Of a DNA stretch of 22,100 nucleotides, positions 1-7,869 are shown piece by piece. The notes beneath the pieces are model-generated. The model made no database searches. It worked only from the letters and a program-made list of their open reading frames with translations, and had not been told where the DNA came from. Origin of the DNA: Hyphomicrobiales bacterium (GTDB lineage: Bacteria > Pseudomonadota > Alphaproteobacteria > Rhizobiales > JAJFHC01); assembly GCA_021775835.1 (NCBI GenBank), contig JAJFHC010000214.1, forward strand, positions 1 to 22,100. Reading direction: 5' to 3'. The position numbers were made by a program, and so were the translations under genes. Each line of letters starts with the position of its first letter. Positions within the stretch are counted from its first letter, which is position 1.

Positions 1-19
1 GTACGAGGAGAATGAACGC

Positions 20-769
20 ATGAAAGTGCTCGTCCCTGTAAAACGGGTTGTCGACTACAACGTCAAAATCCGTGTCAAGTCCGACGGAAGCGGCGTCGAA
101 CTTGCCAACGTCAAGATGTCGATGAACCCGTTCGATGAAATATCCGTCGAAGAAGCCGTTCGCCTCAAGGAAGCCGGTACGGCAACCGAGATCGTCGCCG
201 TCTCGATCGGCCCACAGCAGTCCCAGGAAACCATCCGGACCGCCCTTGCCATGGGCGCGGATCGCGGCATCCTGATCAAGACCGATGAGCGCACCGAACC
301 GCTGGCCGTCGCCAAGCTGCTCAAGGCGGTCGTGGACGAGGAAAAGCCCGATCTGATCATTTTGGGCAAGCAGGCGATCGATGACGATTGCAATCAGACC
401 GGTCAGATGCTGGCAGCGCTCCTGGGCTGGCCCCAGGGCACCTATGCTTCCGAAATCAAAATCGGTGACGGTGTCATTGAAGTGATCCGCGAAGTCGATG
501 CCGGTCTGCAGACGATCGAACTCGACATGCCGGCGATCATCACCACCGATCTGCGCCTCAACGAGCCGCGTTACGCGTCTTTGCCCAACATTATGAAGGC
601 AAAGAAGAAGCCAATCGACGAGAAGACGCCTGAAGATCTGGGCGTCGACATTACGCCAAGGCTGAAGGTGATCAACACCACCGAACCGGAATCCCGCAAG
701 GCTGGTGTCATTGTCGGCTCCGTGGCCGAACTCGTGGATAAACTCAAGAACGAAGCGGGAGTAATCTGA
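20..769 (+). CDS. etfB: Electron transfer flavoprotein subunit beta
   Basis: This is the beta (small) subunit of the soluble ETF heterodimer, which carries electrons from acyl-CoA dehydrogenases to ETF-ubiquinone oxidoreductase. The protein is 249 residues, the usual family length. The AMP-binding segment [12 protein letters not shown] lies at about 119-130. The ETF-beta signature region ([18 protein letters not shown]) runs from about 157 to 174. The recognition-loop motif [17 protein letters not shown] follows at about 181-197; in the family this loop docks the dehydrogenase. A GAGGAG ribosome site at 5-10 sits nine bases before the ATG. The stop overlaps the start of etfA by one base (TGATG), so the two subunits are likely translationally coupled, as expected for a 1:1 complex. 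Anything upstream is outside the window. Confidence 0.97.
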   Translation: MKVLVPVKRVVDYNVKIRVKSDGSGVELANVKMSMNPFDEISVEEAVRLKEAGTATEIVAVSIGPQQSQETIRTALAMGADRGILIKTDERTEPLAVAKLLKAVVDEEKPDLIILGKQAIDDDCNQTGQMLAALLGWPQGTYASEIKIGDGVIEVIREVDAGLQTIELDMPAIITTDLRLNEPRYASLPNIMKAKKKPIDEKTPEDLGVDITPRLKVINTTEPESRKAGVIVGSVAELVDKLKNEAGVI

Positions 770-1710
770 TGACGGTCCTCCTCATAGCCGAACACGACAA
801 TGCAGAACTCCGTGATTCCAACGCAAAAGTCGTAACTGCCGCCCTTGAAATGGACACGGATGTCCATGTGCTGGTCGCCGGTCACAATTGTGCCGCCGTC
901 GGGGACGCCGCTGCCAAACTCGATGGCATCGCCAAGGTGATCCTCGTGGATGATCCCCAGTTTGAACGCCCGGTTGCCGAAAACATGGCCACACTCGTTG
1001 TTCCAATGATGGAGAACTACGAGCATCTGGTGTCTGCCGCCAATACCGACGGCAAGGACTACACCCCGCGGATCGCTGCCCTGCTTGATGTCGCCCAGGT
1101 GTCCGAAATCACGGCCGTCGTATCGTCCGATACGTTTGAGCGTCCGATCTATGCCGGCAACGCCATTGAAACCGTGCAAGCCACGGACGCCAAGAAAGTC
1201 GTCACGGTCCGTACCACGACCTTTGCGGCCGCAGGCGAAGGCGGTTCCGCCCCGGTTGAGACCGCCACGGCCCCGGCAAGTCCCGGCATAGCGCGCTACA
1301 AGGGTGAGGAGTTGTCCAAGTCCGACCGTCCTGAACTGACATCTGCCAAGATTGTCATCTCTGGCGGACGCGGCATGCAATCCGGCGATAACTTCCCGAT
1401 GCTGGAAGCCATTGCGGACAAGCTCGGTGCCGCCGTCGGTGCCAGCCGTGCCGCTGTCGACGCGGGCTTCGTGCCTAACGACTATCAGGTCGGCCAGACC
1501 GGCAAGGTCGTCGCCCCTCAGCTTTACGTGGCTGTCGGAATTTCCGGGGCCATTCAGCATCTGGCAGGCATGAAGGATTCCAAGGTCATTGTCGCCATCA
1601 ACAAGGATGAGGAAGCGCCAATCTTCCAGGTCGCGGATTACGGCCTCGTGGCCGACCTTTTCCAGGCCGTGCCGGAGCTTGAAGCAGAGCTTGCAAAAGC
1701 CGGCTACTGA
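769..1710 (+). CDS. etfA: Electron transfer flavoprotein subunit alpha (FAD-binding)
   Basis: This is the alpha subunit of ETF, which with EtfB holds the FAD that accepts electrons in fatty-acid and amino-acid oxidation. It is 313 residues, normal for the family. The N-terminal nucleotide-binding-like domain covers about 1-180. The C-terminal FAD domain starts near 195 with [12 protein letters not shown] and contains the ETF-alpha signature [17 protein letters not shown] (252-268), followed by [14 protein letters not shown]. The ATG overlaps the etfB stop by one base, which fixes the start. A long antisense frame lies opposite this gene but looks like a coding shadow. The 67-base gap to the next gene holds a strong hairpin, so expression of the downstream dehydrogenase may be set separately. 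Confidence 0.97.
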   Translation: MTVLLIAEHDNAELRDSNAKVVTAALEMDTDVHVLVAGHNCAAVGDAAAKLDGIAKVILVDDPQFERPVAENMATLVVPMMENYEHLVSAANTDGKDYTPRIAALLDVAQVSEITAVVSSDTFERPIYAGNAIETVQATDAKKVVTVRTTTFAAAGEGGSAPVETATAPASPGIARYKGEELSKSDRPELTSAKIVISGGRGMQSGDNFPMLEAIADKLGAAVGASRAAVDAGFVPNDYQVGQTGKVVAPQLYVAVGISGAIQHLAGMKDSKVIVAINKDEEAPIFQVADYGLVADLFQAVPELEAELAKAGY

Positions 1711-1721
1711 TTTGTGAAAAA

Positions 1722-1764
1722 CGCCTGTATATTGCCCGGTGCAACAACCGGGCAGATACAGGCG
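1722..1764 (+). promoter_or_regulatory. Strong intercistronic hairpin between etfA and hbd
   Basis: Two nested inverted repeats form one stem. The outer arms CGCCTGTAT (1722-1730) and ATACAGGCG (1756-1764) are perfect complements. The inner arms TGCCCGGT (1733-1740) and ACCGGGCA (1747-1754) are also perfect. Only a 2/1-base internal bulge separates them, and the loop is six bases. No T-run follows, so it is not a normal intrinsic terminator. It ends five bases before the GGAGA of the next gene's ribosome site, so it could protect the etfBA message or tune translation. The function is inference. Confidence 0.7.
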
Positions 1765-1777
1765 GGATGGAGAACGG

Positions 1778-2653
1778 ATGCAGATTAAGACGATAGGCGT
1801 AATCGGCGCGGGCCAGATGGGCAATGGCATTGCTCATGTTTGCGCTCTCGCCGGCTTTGACGTCAGCCTGAACGACATTTCATCCGACCGGATCGAAACA
1901 GGCCTTGCAACCATTAACGGCAATCTGGCACGCCAGGTTGCCTCCGGACGCATTTCTGAAGATCAGCGCAAGGCCGTGTTGGGCTCCATCCGCTCCACAG
2001 AAAACCTCGAGGATCTGGGCGAAGCTGACCTGATTATCGAGTCGGCGGTCGAAGACGAAGAAATCAAGCGCCAGATCTTTGCCAAGCTTGCCCCGATCGT
2101 GAAGGACAGCGTCATTCTCGCGTCCAACACCTCGTCGATTTCGATCACACGGCTGGCGGCCGCTACCTTGCACCCGGAACAGTTCATCGGCATTCACTTC
2201 ATGAACCCGGTGCCGGTCATGGAACTGGTCGAACTGGTTCGCGGCATCGCAACCGACGACGCCACCTTTACGGCCGTGCGCGAATTTGTCAGCGAACTCG
2301 GCAAGACCATCGCCGTCTCCGAAGATTTCCCGGCCTTCATGGTCAACCGCATCCTGTTGCCGATGATAAACGAGGCGATCTACACGCTTTATGAAGGTGT
2401 CGGCACCGTGGAGGCCATCGACACCGCCATGCGCCTGGGTGCTAACCACCCCATGGGCCCGCTTCAGCTTGCTGATTTCATCGGACTGGACACCTGCCTG
2501 TCGATCATGCAGGTGCTCTATGAGGGCCTCGCCGACACCAAATACCGGCCTTGCCCGCTGCTGGTCAAATACGTCGAAGCCGGCTGGCTCGGCCGCAAGA
2601 CCCAACGCGGTTTCTATGACTATCGCGGCGAGACGCCGGTACCGACACGGTAA
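1778..2653 (+). CDS. hbd: 3-hydroxybutyryl-CoA / 3-hydroxyacyl-CoA dehydrogenase
   Basis: This NAD-dependent enzyme oxidises 3-hydroxyacyl-CoA to 3-ketoacyl-CoA in beta-oxidation or butanoate metabolism (or the reverse). With the chosen start it is 291 residues, typical of the single-function short form. The Rossmann dinucleotide motif GAGQMG is at 10-15. The catalytic histidine is H140 in IGIHFMNPVPVMELVELV, with E152 as its likely partner. The C-terminal domain contains NHPMGPLQLADFIGLD and ends in WLGRKTQRGFYDY, both family hallmarks. An upstream in-frame GTG at 1739 would add 13 residues but lies inside the hairpin; the ATG at 1778 has GGAGA just upstream and gives the canonical MxIKxIGVIGAG start. 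It follows etfBA in the same direction, fitting a shared oxidation role. Confidence 0.95.
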   Translation: MQIKTIGVIGAGQMGNGIAHVCALAGFDVSLNDISSDRIETGLATINGNLARQVASGRISEDQRKAVLGSIRSTENLEDLGEADLIIESAVEDEEIKRQIFAKLAPIVKDSVILASNTSSISITRLAAATLHPEQFIGIHFMNPVPVMELVELVRGIATDDATFTAVREFVSELGKTIAVSEDFPAFMVNRILLPMINEAIYTLYEGVGTVEAIDTAMRLGANHPMGPLQLADFIGLDTCLSIMQVLYEGLADTKYRPCPLLVKYVEAGWLGRKTQRGFYDYRGETPVPTR

Positions 2654-2819
2654 AACCAATCCCTTGGACATGCCGTCCATGAAAGTCTCTCACCTTTGAG
2701 CTTTGTCGCCTCTGTGCAGATCGAAAGCGCACGCTGATTGACCGCGTGCCACTTCGGTGATCTGCTCGCGAATTCGAGCGTTGAGTTTTCTCAATCCCGA
2801 TGGCCAGTTCGCATTATTT

Positions 2820-2825
2820 GGAGGG
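2820..2825 (+). promoter_or_regulatory. Ribosome binding site deciding the start of the M24-family gene
   Basis: GGAGGG lies ten bases before the ATG at 2836. The in-frame ATG at 2800 has no comparable site, so 2836 is the likelier start. Confidence 0.7.
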
Positions 2826-2835
2826 ATTTCCTGCA

Positions 2836-4002
2836 ATGCCCAAGCCCTGCATCCACTTCAGTCGCGAAGAATTTGCCGAACGCCAGAAATTAGCGCGCGG
2901 CAGACTGCAGGAACTCGGGCTCGACGGGGTTCTTCTGTTCAAGATCGAAGACATGTACTGGCTGACAGGCTATGAATCCGACGGATTTTGCATCTTCGGC
3001 TGCATGTTCCTGGGCGCAGACAGCGCCCTGACGCTCCTCGCGCGGCCCGCCGATCTTGGCAATGCATCCTACTCTTCGATCTGTGAGGACATCCGAGTTT
3101 CACCGGACAGCGAACATTCTACGCGCTCGGACCACATCAAGGACATGTTGTCTTCGCTTGGAATGCAGGGAAAGAAGATCGGCATTCAGGTCGACACCAT
3201 GGGATTGACCCCGCGCCTGTTCCTGGAAATTCAAGAAGCGCTGGGCGACTGGTGTGATGTGAAGATTGCACCGGACTTCATACGCGAGTTGCGGCTGGTG
3301 AAGAGTCCCCGCGAACTCGACTACTTTCGCAAGGCGGGTGAAATCATGGGAACCGTGATGGACAAGGTCATCGAAGCCACCCATCCTGGCGCGTTTGAAG
3401 GCGATATTTACGCCACATTCTACGACACTCTATTCCGGCTCGATGGAGACATTCCCGCCCATGTACCACCTTTCGGCAGTGGAGAGTCCGCCTTGAATCT
3501 CCGCTACACTTCAGGCCGCAAGCATGTACAGGAAAATGATCAGGTCACACTCGAACTGGGACTGGCGTATCGGCATTATCACGCAGCCTGCATGTGCGTC
3601 GTCCTCACCGGACCAAAAATCAACGAACGGCACTTGAAGATGCACGCCGCTAGCGTCTCCGCACTCGATGCGGTTCAGGACATAATGCGGCCTGGCACGA
3701 CCGTAGGCCAACTGTACGATGCCTATCGCACCACTCTGGAAAACCATGAGGAACACGACGCGGTCCTCACAGTCGCCGGCTACACGATGGGCGCCGCCTG
3801 GCCCCCAACCTGGATGGAACAACCCCTCATCTTTGCGGGAAACCCGACGGTCCTGCAAGAGAACATGACCTTCTTCACCCACATGATCCTGAACGACCGC
3901 GAGACCGGTTTGTCGATGGCAGTGGGCGAGCAGGCAATTATCACCAGCGTTGCCCCCGAGATCATCACCCATGCGCCCCGTGATCCGGTTATCAGAGGGT
4001 AA
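2836..4002 (+). CDS. M24-fold (creatinase/prolidase-like) hydrolase resembling ectoine hydrolase DoeA
   Basis: The 388-residue protein has the two-domain layout of the M24 'pita-bread' family: a creatinase-type N-terminal domain (about 1-145, with MYWLTGYES at 40-48) and a catalytic domain (about 160-375, beginning VKSPRELDYFRKAGEI). Several blocks resemble DoeA/EutD ectoine hydrolases as I remember them: an FSREEFAER start, a YRHYH segment at 245-249, the WPPTW block at 322-326 and the NMTF block at 343-346. Of the five usual M24 metal ligands most are absent: LELG replaces the first Asp motif, HAAC replaces the second, the GHG-type histidine is missing, and a His replaces the first Glu. It is therefore probably not a metallo-aminopeptidase; creatinase is a known metal-free member of this fold. 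No doeB, doeC, doeD or transporter is adjacent, so ectoine as substrate is unproven. It is a monocistronic gene between hbd and the convergent tlpA. Confidence 0.8.
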   Translation: MPKPCIHFSREEFAERQKLARGRLQELGLDGVLLFKIEDMYWLTGYESDGFCIFGCMFLGADSALTLLARPADLGNASYSSICEDIRVSPDSEHSTRSDHIKDMLSSLGMQGKKIGIQVDTMGLTPRLFLEIQEALGDWCDVKIAPDFIRELRLVKSPRELDYFRKAGEIMGTVMDKVIEATHPGAFEGDIYATFYDTLFRLDGDIPAHVPPFGSGESALNLRYTSGRKHVQENDQVTLELGLAYRHYHAACMCVVLTGPKINERHLKMHAASVSALDAVQDIMRPGTTVGQLYDAYRTTLENHEEHDAVLTVAGYTMGAAWPPTWMEQPLIFAGNPTVLQENMTFFTHMILNDRETGLSMAVGEQAIITSVAPEIITHAPRDPVIRG

Positions 4003-4097
4003 TGCGGCCGGCACGCATGCCGTAACGGACTTAGGATTGGTTCAATCGGTGTGTCAACAACGCAGGCGGCCAACATTGATTGCCTGAATTCAGTCGG

Positions 4098-4760
4098 CTA
4101 GAGAACCGGTGACGCCAGCTTGCCGTCAATTGCTGCCTTTATGAGCGCCTTGGCGTCCTCCGAAGCCCATTCCGCCGGACCCAGCAGCCGGCCGAGTTCC
4201 CGGCCATCTCTACCGATCAGGATGGTTGCGGGCAGACCAAACGCCTTCAGGTCAATGCTGGCGCGGGCTGACTTGTCGTTGTAGAGCGCCAGGGCGTCGG
4301 CGCCGGTTTCCTTCAGGAAGGCTGACGAGGCCTTGAGGCCTTTTCTGTCGACACTGATGGCGACGACTTCGAAATCCTCGCTGCCGAGTTCCTGTTGGAG
4401 CGTGTTGAGCGACGGCATTTCCTTCTTACAGGGCCCGCACCATGTGGCCCACAGATTGACCAGAACCACACGGCCCTTCCAGTCCGTGAGGGACCGTTTT
4501 GTCTCCGTGCCATCGATGAATTTGACGTCGGCCACGGCGCGCGGCTTCTTGTGGACAACGAAGGCAACCATTTCGCCTTTGCTGTAGGGCGACGCCGCTT
4601 GTGCCTGGCCTGTGCCGCCGGGCAATGCACCGAATGCAACGCCTGCCGTCAGAACCATAGCGCCAATCCCCGCAAAGCACGCGCCACGCGCCACGCGGAT
4701 CACTGTGCCGGACAAGCGGGCCCACTTGCCCCGCTTCAAACCTTCTGCCATGAGTAGCAT
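4098..4760 (-). CDS. tlpA: TlpA-family thiol:disulfide oxidoreductase, membrane anchored
   Basis: This is a thioredoxin-fold protein that acts in the periplasm, in the family that keeps cysteines reduced, for example during cytochrome c or cytochrome oxidase assembly. It is 220 residues. A basic N-terminus is followed by one hydrophobic segment (about 28-46), a signal anchor or uncleaved leader. The redox motif WCGPC is at 107-111 within [17 protein letters not shown], and the expected cis-proline is P177 in [10 protein letters not shown]. An in-frame TTG directly before the ATG was not used; an AGGAAAG-like ribosome site about a dozen bases upstream suits the ATG. It is divergent from argH with only 41 bases between start codons, so the two promoters must overlap or lie inside coding DNA. 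This divergent pair is common in Hyphomicrobiales as I recall. Its client protein cannot be told from the sequence. Confidence 0.92.
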   Translation of the reverse strand: MLLMAEGLKRGKWARLSGTVIRVARGACFAGIGAMVLTAGVAFGALPGGTGQAQAASPYSKGEMVAFVVHKKPRAVADVKFIDGTETKRSLTDWKGRVVLVNLWATWCGPCKKEMPSLNTLQQELGSEDFEVVAISVDRKGLKASSAFLKETGADALALYNDKSARASIDLKAFGLPATILIGRDGRELGRLLGPAEWASEDAKALIKAAIDGKLASPVL

Positions 4761-4801
4761 CAACCGTTTCTTTCCTACTTATCAAACACGAGCCATCAGC
4801 A

Positions 4802-6199
4802 ATGAGCAATAAAATGTGGGGCGGCAGGTTTGCCACCGGACCCAGTGAAATCATGGAGGAGATTAACGCCTCCATCGGATTCGACAAGCAACTCTACGCC
4901 CAGGACATACAAGGATCCAAAGCCCATTGTCGCATGCTCGCCCAGACCGGGATTATCAGGCACGACGATGCCGAGGCGATACTTCACGGTCTAGACACTA
5001 TTACGTCAGAAATCGAAAACGGTTCCTTCGTTTTCTCGCGCCAACTTGAAGACATCCACATGAACATCGAGGCCCGACTGACGGAAATTGTAGGCCCGGC
5101 GGCAGGGCGTCTTCATACCGCCAGGTCGCGCAACGATCAGGTGGCAACCGACTTCAGGCTCTATGTCCGCGATACAGTCGACACGTTGATCGAACAGATC
5201 CTGTCACTGCAACAGGCCCTGACCCGCAAGGCAGCGGCCCACGCCGACACAATCATGCCGGGATTCACGCACCTGCAATCCGCCCAACCCGTCACCTTCG
5301 GCCATCATTGCCTGGCCTATGTGGAAATGCTTGAGCGCGACCGCTCACGGTTTGCCGATGCCAGAAGGCGCATGAACGAAAGCCCTTTGGGGGCTGCCGC
5401 TCTCGCCGGCACGTCTTTTCCGATCGACCGAGACGCGACCACCCAGATGCTCGAATTCGACCGCCCGTGCGCCAATTCGCTCGATGCGGTCTCCGACCGT
5501 GACTTTGTGCTGGAGTCGCTTTCCACCGCATCCATCTGCGCCATGCATCTGTCACGGCTGGCGGAGGAACTGGTGATCTGGGCGTCGGCACAGTTCAGGT
5601 TTGTCAAACTGTCCGACAGCTTCTCGACCGGCTCTTCGATCATGCCGCAAAAGCGCAACCCGGATGCTGCCGAACTGGTGCGCGGCAAGGTCGGGCGCAT
5701 TATCGGTGCTCTCAACACGCTGCTTGTTGTCATGAAAGGCCTGCCGCTCACCTATTCCAAGGACATGCAGGAAGACAAGGAACCGGCTTTTGACGCTTTC
5801 AGGAACCTGTCCCTGTGCCTGGCGGCAATGACCGGCATGATCGACGATCTGGAACCCAACGAGGAAATCCTGAAAAAAGCCGCCATGGCTGGATTCTCAA
5901 CCGCCACGGACCTTGCCGACTGGCTTGTCCGTGAACTCGGCATGCCGTTTCGCGACGCCCATCACGTCACAGGACAGATTGTCGCCCGGGCCGAAGCACT
6001 GGAGTGCGATCTTGACGAAGTCCCTCTGGCCGACATGCAGGCGGTTGAACCGGCCATAACACAACGTGTTTTCGATGTTCTTGGGGTCGAAAACTCGGTC
6101 CGGTCACGCACCAGCTTCGGGGGCACAGCGCCTGAAAACGTCAGCCGGGAAGCAGAGAAATGGCGGATTGCCCTTGAACGAGCCGCCGCGACCGGTTAG
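4802..6199 (+). CDS. argH: Argininosuccinate lyase
   Basis: This enzyme performs the last step of arginine synthesis, splitting argininosuccinate into arginine and fumarate in the cytosol as a homotetramer. It is 465 residues, the normal length. The N-terminus [10 protein letters not shown] is the usual start for this family. SRNDQVATD (109-117) and [10 protein letters not shown] (154-163, with the conserved Thr-His) are active-site segments. The fumarase/aspartase-superfamily signature [11 protein letters not shown] is at 277-287 and carries the catalytic serine loop. The C-terminal [15 protein letters not shown] segment is also typical. The ribosome site is weak, and another ATG lies at codon 5, but the residues before it are conserved in the family. 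It is followed in the same direction by lptM and lysA. Confidence 0.97.
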   Translation: MSNKMWGGRFATGPSEIMEEINASIGFDKQLYAQDIQGSKAHCRMLAQTGIIRHDDAEAILHGLDTITSEIENGSFVFSRQLEDIHMNIEARLTEIVGPAAGRLHTARSRNDQVATDFRLYVRDTVDTLIEQILSLQQALTRKAAAHADTIMPGFTHLQSAQPVTFGHHCLAYVEMLERDRSRFADARRRMNESPLGAAALAGTSFPIDRDATTQMLEFDRPCANSLDAVSDRDFVLESLSTASICAMHLSRLAEELVIWASAQFRFVKLSDSFSTGSSIMPQKRNPDAAELVRGKVGRIIGALNTLLVVMKGLPLTYSKDMQEDKEPAFDAFRNLSLCLAAMTGMIDDLEPNEEILKKAAMAGFSTATDLADWLVRELGMPFRDAHHVTGQIVARAEALECDLDEVPLADMQAVEPAITQRVFDVLGVENSVRSRTSFGGTAPENVSREAEKWRIALERAAATG

Positions 6200-6265
6200 G
6201 AAAAGAAAGGTGTACCGGCTCGAAAGCAAGGTTTGACCGACGATGTGGTCGAACAACCGGGGATC

Positions 6266-6270
6266 GGGAG
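6266..6270 (+). promoter_or_regulatory. Ribosome binding site of the small lipoprotein gene
   Basis: GGGAG lies nine bases before the GTG at 6280. It supports the short lipoprotein gene and its non-ATG start. Confidence 0.6.
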
Positions 6271-6279
6271 TAACAGAAC

Positions 6280-6426
6280 GTGCGAATTAAGCATTTGTTT
6301 TTGATTGGTTTGCTGTTGACGGCTCTGGGCCTGACCGCCTGCGGTCGCCGTGGTCCGCTGGAAGCTCCGCCTGACTCGGGAAGCAATAACGACAAACCGA
6401 TCGTCCTCGACACCCTGATCTACTGA
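6280..6426 (+). CDS. lptM: Small LptM/YifL-type lipoprotein
   Basis: A 48-residue protein starting at GTG. It begins MRIKHLFLIGLLLTALG, a short basic n-region and hydrophobic core, then a lipobox LTAC with the acylated cysteine at residue 21. Directly after it comes GRRGPLEAPP, the CGxxGPLxxP signature of LptM (formerly YifL) lipoproteins. In E. coli LptM binds the LPS translocon protein LptD and helps it mature; the same role here is inferred from the motif only. The rest of the mature chain is short and polar. A GGGAG site sits nine bases upstream. Location between argH and lysA matches the position of this lipoprotein in many Hyphomicrobiales as I recall. It ends 13 bases before the lysA start, so the two are surely cotranscribed. 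It is shorter than common ORF cut-offs and easily missed. Confidence 0.88.
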   Translation: MRIKHLFLIGLLLTALGLTACGRRGPLEAPPDSGSNNDKPIVLDTLIY

Positions 6427-6439
6427 GCGGAATTCCGGC

Positions 6440-7705
6440 ATGCATCATTTTGCCTACCGCAACGGCATCATGCATGCCGAGGACGTCGATCTGCGCAGCA
6501 TTGCCAGCCAGGTCGGCACGCCCTTCTACTGTTACTCGACTGCAACCTTCGAGCGCCATTACAAGCTCTTCGATGGTGCCTTTGGCGATCATGATCATCT
6601 CGTATGTTATGGCATCAAAGCCAACTCCAACCTTGCCGTTCTGAAGGTTCTGGCCAACCTTGGCGCTGGCATGGACGTGGTTTCCGAAGGCGAATTGCGC
6701 CGCGCCCGGGCAGTCGGCGTGCCGGGCGAGAAGATTGTCTTTTCAGGGGTCGGCAAGACCGCAGACGAAATGGCCTACGCGCTCGATGAACGGATCTACT
6801 GTTTCAATGTGGAATCCGAGCCCGAACTGCAACGCTTGAGCGAGGTGGCAACCTCCAAGAATACGACGGCTCACGTATCCCTGCGCATAAATCCGGATGT
6901 GGATGCCGAGACCCACGAGAAGATCTCCACCGGCAAGGCCGAGAACAAGTTCGGCGTGCCCTGGCACCGCGCCGGTGAAATTTACGGCGAAGCGTCGAAA
7001 CTGCCCGGCATCAAGGTCACCGGCATCGACATGCACATCGGCAGCCAGATTACCAAGCTGGCCCCGTTTGAAGCCGCCTTTGCAAGGCTCGGCGATCTGG
7101 TGACCATGCTGCGCGCCGATGGCCACGTCATTGATCATATCGATTTCGGCGGCGGTCTGGGCATTCCCTATACCGGCCTGAACGACATTCCACCCCATCC
7201 GGACGAATACGCCGCCATGGTCCTTCGACTGACCAAGGATCTGGGTTGCCGGCTGATTTTCGAACCCGGCCGCCTGATTGCCGGCAATGCCGGCATCCTG
7301 GTGACCAGCGTGATTTATGCCAAGCAAGGCGATGCCAAATCGTTTCTGATCGTCGATGCCGCCATGAACGATCTTATCCGGCCGACACTTTATGACGCTT
7401 ATCATAGCATTCTCCCGGTCGTTGAGCCGGCCCCCGACCATGTCCTGGCCAATGTCGACGTGGTGGGGCCTGTGTGCGAAACCGGCGACTATCTTGCCCG
7501 CAACCGGGAATTGCCCGAAATGACCTCAGGCGACCTGATGGCCATCATGTCGGCAGGCGCATACGGGGCAGTGCAGTCGGGCACCTACAACACCCGGGCG
7601 CTGATCCCGGAGGTTCTCGTCAACGGATCCGACTTTGCCATCGTCCGGCGCCGGGTCGAAACCCGCGAATTGCTTGATCTCGATCACATTCCGGACTGGC
7701 TATAG
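6440..7705 (+). CDS. lysA: Diaminopimelate decarboxylase
   Basis: This PLP enzyme converts meso-diaminopimelate to L-lysine, the last step of lysine synthesis, and so balances lysine against peptidoglycan precursor. It is 421 residues, as usual. It belongs to fold type III (alanine-racemase-like barrel plus beta domain). The PLP lysine is K60 in YGIKANSN. Other visible motifs are HIGSQI, the phosphate-binding GGGLGIPY, EPGRLIAGNAG, and CETGDYLAR near the C-terminus, which supplies the active-site cysteine from the partner subunit in a dimer. The start MHHFAYRNG is the typical alphaproteobacterial N-terminus, and a GAGCGG-like site lies about nine bases upstream. It directly follows lptM. Confidence 0.97.
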   Translation: MHHFAYRNGIMHAEDVDLRSIASQVGTPFYCYSTATFERHYKLFDGAFGDHDHLVCYGIKANSNLAVLKVLANLGAGMDVVSEGELRRARAVGVPGEKIVFSGVGKTADEMAYALDERIYCFNVESEPELQRLSEVATSKNTTAHVSLRINPDVDAETHEKISTGKAENKFGVPWHRAGEIYGEASKLPGIKVTGIDMHIGSQITKLAPFEAAFARLGDLVTMLRADGHVIDHIDFGGGLGIPYTGLNDIPPHPDEYAAMVLRLTKDLGCRLIFEPGRLIAGNAGILVTSVIYAKQGDAKSFLIVDAAMNDLIRPTLYDAYHSILPVVEPAPDHVLANVDVVGPVCETGDYLARNRELPEMTSGDLMAIMSAGAYGAVQSGTYNTRALIPEVLVNGSDFAIVRRRVETRELLDLDHIPDWL

Positions 7706-7830
7706 CACGGCGCAGCGCCAGAAAAATGCCTCCGCCAAGCATGGCCAAAGCCATATTTCACCCCATATTCAGCATTAAACACGGTTGACGTTAAGTTGGC
7801 GCAGTTGTGACTCTGCTCATCCGATGATTA

Positions 7831-7839
7831 TGCTATACT
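7831..7839 (+). promoter_or_regulatory. Extended -10 promoter for the DUF4175 gene
   Basis: TGCTATACT is an extended -10 element (TGn plus TATACT, five of six bases of the TATAAT consensus). No good -35 lies at 16-18 bases, which extended -10 promoters tolerate. The start of transcription would be near 7846, about 24 bases before the ATG at 7870. Confidence 0.45.
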
Positions 7840-7869
7840 GGTAATCTGGAACTGATTTGGACGTGGAAT

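Noticed and set aside
571..1830. Open frame of 419 codons on the minus strand opposite etfB/etfA
   Set aside because: It lies exactly opposite strongly supported etfA, has no family-like motif and no signs of its own promoter; a GC-rich coding shadow.
4426..4887. Minus-strand frame of 153 codons spanning the tlpA/argH gap
   Set aside because: It starts inside argH antisense and runs through tlpA in another frame; no recognisable domain.
7731..7760. Small hairpin ATGGC-CAAA-GCCAT after lysA
   Set aside because: Only five base pairs and no proper T-run; not enough for a terminator call.
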